This document shows, one piece after another, positions 60,108 to 64,000 of a DNA stretch of 64,000 nt. The notes under the pieces were generated by a model. The model was not told the origin of the DNA, made no database searches, and saw only the letters and a list, made by a program, of their open reading frames with translations. Both the position numbers and the translations under genes were made by a program. This DNA is from Hofstenia miamia. Its lineage: Eukaryota > Xenacoelomorpha > Acoela > Hofsteniidae. Each line of letters starts with the position of its first letter. The stretch's first letter is position 1. Location of the stretch: NCBI GenBank assembly GCA_900660155.1, contig CABFPE010000146.1:901006-965005 (forward strand). Direction: 5' to 3'.

Positions 60108-62133
60108 ATGATGCGTTTAGGAGGAGAATACTACACCACTTCTGGATATCCCTACTTCAGTGGTCCACAGGGATGTCTCGAAACTGAACCGGAACGATGT
60201 AAAGTCTGCGAAGACTATGCGAGTGGTGTGCACTTTGGAGTTCTCACATGTGAAGGATGCAAGGTAAATTTCTTTATACATGTCCCATACAATTTCTGCA
60301 AATTTTTTAATTGGAAATTATTTGTTATTAAAATTTTAATTGACTTTCACTGTTATTAAAATTACATTATTATAAAGATAAAACTACATTTCGCATGTGT
60401 TTATAAAAATAAAGTTTTTAATTAATTGCAAGGTAAATTACTGATATTCTATTTTCATTGATATTTCTCTAATTAGATATCATCTGAATTTTTTAAAATT
60501 AAAAGCAGCATTAAATATTTACATTTTACTATAACAAATATTAAATGTACTAATTTGATAAATTTAGGGCTTTTTCAAAAGAAATCACAAAGACCATCAA
60601 GGAAAAACCCTTAGCTGCAGTCGAGAACAGAATTGCGAAATTAATCCAACCACACGAAATACATGCAGATATTGCAGATACCAGAAGTGTATTAAATCTG
60701 GAATGTCAAGAGATGGTAAGTATATCAGACTTTTCTATATATAACCATATGCATATAATTATTCTGATAATTTATGCATGTCTATTTCCTGTGCTGATCT
60801 ATTAATTATAAATAATTCTATAAATGTTAAAAATTATCTTTATGACTTACTGTCATTAGAATTAATTAAGAAATATCGTATTTATTCGTTAGACAGAAAA
60901 TTTGAATTAACTAATTGCAAATGCATATTGATTCAGTTTCTTATTAAAAATCAATATCGATCTAATATTCTATGTTTAGTATTTTATAGTATTTTTATCA
61001 ATCAAAACTGTAGTGTAAGCAACTGGAGAAAAAAATAAAATAATTGAATTTAGGTCTAATTGAACAGATTTTTTGCAAATCTTTTTCGTAATCTTGCCAC
61101 TCACTTGTCGACAGTCACAATATGTTTTGACGAAATGTGGATTATAAAATTTATATAATTTGCTTTATGGGTCGATTTTTTTTGTGATTTCGAATTCATT
61201 AACAGTCTGTTTAAATTATGGATACATTGACCAAATTTCTTTTGTACAGGCTATACATGGCATATACTATGTTACTCATCAACGATACTAAATGTCCCAT
61301 ATTAGTCACATTAGTGTGTGAAGTTACATTTTTATGAAATCAAATAGATAGATGGATTTTTTTATTTAAAATTTTATCAAAAAATAATTGAAAATAAGGT
61401 TTTCCTTTTATGAAAGGGTCAGGCAAAAGTGGGTTAATAGACAAAAACATATAACTTTTAAAATTTACGCTGATTTTTTTATGTAAAATCAATAGAAAGT
61501 TATGTTAAACTGCATAAGTGATAAGATCTATGAAATGTTGATTTTTGTCAGCTAATGAGCATATCTTTTATTTACGTTTAACTAGATCTTATAAACTAAG
61601 TTTGTAGGGAATTTCGCATTTTGTCATGCGTATACATAAAATATAACTTATTCTAATTTAGTTGAATTTATATGTTTAAGAGATGAATTTTAGCAATCAA
61701 GTTGGGACGTAGATCGAAAACAGATAAAGTCACTCTCCACAAGGACTATGAAAAACGTCCTCAAGGTTTCTTCCCACAATCTATTCAATCCATTAACGAC
61801 TCTTTGCGCTCAACGATATTTGATTTTGAAAAGAGCACCCCTCGACCTTACATGACTGCATCCTCAGGTGCCGGTCTCAACGCTTTTTACAATCAGGAAT
61901 CAACCTATGCTCCCAACGGCTACAGATGCACCGAACCCACGCCCTACAGTAACTCCCTCAGTAACATGGCAGTGTACGCAGTAGACAATAACATTGTTGA
62001 TATGAGCACAGCAGAATACCAGGGCTGCCGCAGCGCCACCTCCAACACCCCCTATCCAGCATACCACGGACTTCAACACGATGCTTCTCTCCTCCAAAAC
62101 TCCTTATTCAGAGATGAGCCCACAAACTATTGA
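60108..62133 (+). CDS. Orphan nuclear receptor with DNA-binding domain only (3 exons)
   Basis: Exons are 60108-60263, 60568-60715 and 61694-62133 (744 nt, 247 residues plus stop). Introns begin GTAAAT and GTAAGT, end TTTAG and TTTTAG, and are phase 0 and phase 1. Seen: finger 1 cysteines C31, C34, C48, C51 (spacing 2-13-2) with P-box CEGCKGFFKR across the first junction; finger 2 cysteines C69, C75, C85, C88 (spacing 5-9-2); then GMSRDAIKLGRRSK as C-terminal extension (residues 97-110). Residues 113-247 are a low-complexity tail rich in Tyr, Ser, Asn and Thr. Known: the EGckG P-box reads AGGTCA-type half-sites and such proteins are nuclear transcription factors. The usual ligand-binding domain of about 200 residues is missing, as in Knirps-group (NR0A) receptors. 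GMSRDA..GR is like NR1 receptors and GRRS like Knirps, so subfamily is left open. The start is the first of two adjacent ATGs; an upstream exon could replace it. Confidence 0.9.
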
Positions 62134-62546
62134 TTAAGGGAGACCCATGAATTCAAAAAGCTTTAGGAAATTTGTATTTTGTAAAAAAATATTATAAAAA
62201 GTTTTTATAATTGTGTATAATTTCTATGATGAAGTACAAAAACGTTCAGTTTTGAAATGCTAAAAATGTTGAAATACAATGAATATTGAGAGACTTTCTA
62301 TTGATTTGCTACCACAAATATTAAACTGATACAAAATCATAATAGAAATTTGAAAATAATTTTTCCAATAATAATTTTTAATAGAAATTAAATTTTGTAA
62401 AAAAGTTATTCTAAAACTATTTTTGCACTTGCCTGAATAGAAGTGGATGCAAAGAAGATATAAACAGCACAATGTAAAGTTGTGTACAAATGGGTGAAAT
62501 TGCAAAAAATGAAAGCACAGCAAGAAAATTCACAAGATTTTACTTC

Positions 62547-62552
62547 AATAAA
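62547..62552 (+). terminator. Candidate poly(A) signal for the nuclear receptor
   Basis: AATAAA about 415 bp after the stop codon, on the coding strand, in an A/T-rich 3' region without other coding signal. It is a plausible polyadenylation signal, but the hexamer is common at this base composition. Confidence 0.3.
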
Positions 62553-62559
62553 AAAGGTA

Positions 62560-64000
62560 TTAGGTAAACTAAAACCGTTTAAAAATATGCTAATTACTGA
62601 GTTTCAAACAAAACTCTCTAAAAAATTGAATGTTTATTTATTCCATATTCATCTCTTATAACAAAAAAACGTTTCCAAGATAGATTATAATTTTTTAATT
62701 TTATGTATTTTGTAAACGAACTTGGCAATCTAAATTACAGATAAAATTGAAGAGATTCAGAAATTTTGGCAATTTTCGAAATTTATAACTTAAGTTTAAA
62801 CAAATCTCAAAGAAAATAATGCACACTATTAGACACTTCTGTTTTCGTTAGAAAATGTTCATGTACATATACCTGTACTGGATGCAATATCAGCCAACTT
62901 TTTTTACAAGTTATGGACAGATATGTTTTTTAAAACTTGCAACCGCTAATTGGAAAGTACCAAGCATAATTTTTGCTAAAAATATTTTTATTAACACCCA
63001 ATGGACCAAACTATAAGTTATAAAAATAATGTTGAAAAAATTAATATATAAAATGTGTGAACTGTGTTAGAAAAATGTTGTTGAAATTTTTCAATTTGTT
63101 TAACAGCAGTAAAGAAAACTATATTCTCCGCTACGGGTAATAAAGTTTTTTTGTCAAACGGATGCAGCATTAAAAAATCTCTACCCACAAACGCAAATCA
63201 CTAATTATATTTATACATGAATGTACACATGTTTCAATGAAATTTTTAATATAGCATAAAGTTTATAATAGATATCTTGAAATGCTGAGCAATTTGGAAA
63301 TGTATATTTTTGTTTGTTTAATAGCCTACAGATAGAAATTCATTCATAGGTGTGTTCTTTTCGCAGTTAGTTTGTTTTACCCGTTGTTCAATTAGGCGTG
63401 TAAGTCTCGAGTATAATTAATGCCGAAGGCGAAACAATTCTCGTAACTCAGCTACTAGGATTTCGCTATGCAGTATGTTTACATCTATTGTTTACCTCCA
63501 AGTCAAAAATATCTAGTCTACCAGTCTTTATGCCTTGGCTGGCTTTGGAACATCAGCAAAAGAAAGCGAATTAAATGCTTAATACACCGTTACTATGCAT
63601 GATAGTATAGAAAAAAAATTACAATCGCGGGACAATGTCTATAGCAAGTTTATTGGATTAAAAAAGCAATTGATAATAACATAATTATATAGAGGCAATA
63701 AAATTAAGAATATTCTACTTTAGGGGAGGTGGAAGTGTCCCATATGTTAAACGTCGTCGCAAACATACGCTACTTAAGCAAAGAATACATAAAACGCTAA
63801 TTGAGAAACTGGCCCGAGTTAAAATTTCACTGCTTTTAAGAGTAAATAAATATACTGTTAGTTAAAACAATGCCCTATAAAATCTAGTTAACTAGTACTT
63901 AATTATAGATAATAATTAAAACGATATGATTTTTGAAAGATCACGTGTAAATAAATTGAAAAATAACCATTTAGTTATGTGCAGACATGCACATGTACAT
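62560..64000. other. Downstream region with a possible regulatory patch
   Basis: No exon encoding a receptor ligand-binding domain is visible up to the window end. 63340-63600 is more complex and richer in G+C and has two forkhead-type TGTTTAC motifs (63476-63482, 63489-63495), 13 bp apart. Confidence 0.35.

Noticed and set aside
60264-60359. Read-through of the first receptor exon to a stop at 60359
   Set aside because: The canonical donor at 60264 and the in-frame GFFKR of the next exon show that this is intron.
60778-61038. 86-codon plus-strand frame
   Set aside because: Lies wholly in the second intron of the receptor, with A/T-driven composition and no splice support.
61900-62097. 65-codon minus-strand frame
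   Set aside because: Antisense shadow of the nuclear receptor's third exon.
1-64000. tRNA, rRNA genes or CRISPR arrays
   Set aside because: No tRNA-like box pairs, rRNA-like blocks or spacer-repeat arrays were noticed; the only regular array is the 80-bp minisatellite, whose units have no spacers.

Overview
The window looks like nuclear DNA of an invertebrate animal. It is roughly 70% A+T, has spliced genes with GT-AG introns, and carries many (TA)n runs and many small DNA transposons. No bacterial operons, rRNA, tRNA or CRISPR array were seen. The phylum cannot be fixed from the sequence.

One gene is secure: a three-exon nuclear-receptor gene on the plus strand at 60108-62133. It encodes a complete two-finger DNA-binding domain followed by a 135-residue tail rich in Tyr, Ser, Asn and Thr, and then a stop. 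No ligand-binding domain is present. The architecture resembles the Knirps group, but the domain itself is closer to NR1-type receptors. A possible alternative first exon lies at 59711-59783, and its reading phase fits. Upstream there are CCAAT and E-box motifs and, at 57365-57498, a direct repeat that holds two DR1-like nuclear-receptor half-site pairs.

The rest is mostly a gene desert with transposon relics. From 1 to 7.2 kb there is a duplicated 1.25-kb block and a decayed P-element (THAP9-type) transposon: a THAP remnant at 6745-6965, transposase core pieces at 4100-5218 on the minus strand, and inverted repeats at 3671 and 7178. Across the window there are non-autonomous elements with readable ends and target-site duplications: hAT-type (8510, 21803, 26635, 30214, 33201, 34063, 45257, 51662, 56838), piggyBac-type with TTAA (13715, 50332) and a Harbinger-type element with TAA (30593), which is nested inside the hAT element at 30214. 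A minisatellite of twelve 80-bp units lies at 34901-35865.

Less certain items are a three-exon multi-pass membrane protein on the minus strand (46402-48903), a coding-like island on the minus strand between two single Ns (16598-17330), a Cys/His-rich minus-strand fragment at 41335-41526, a mariner-type fragment near 10.1 kb, and several GC-richer islands that may be conserved regulatory elements (18090, 36480, 42180, 54920, 63340). Four of the six N-marked joins sit between near-identical flanking copies, which suggests unmerged overlaps in the assembly rather than biology.
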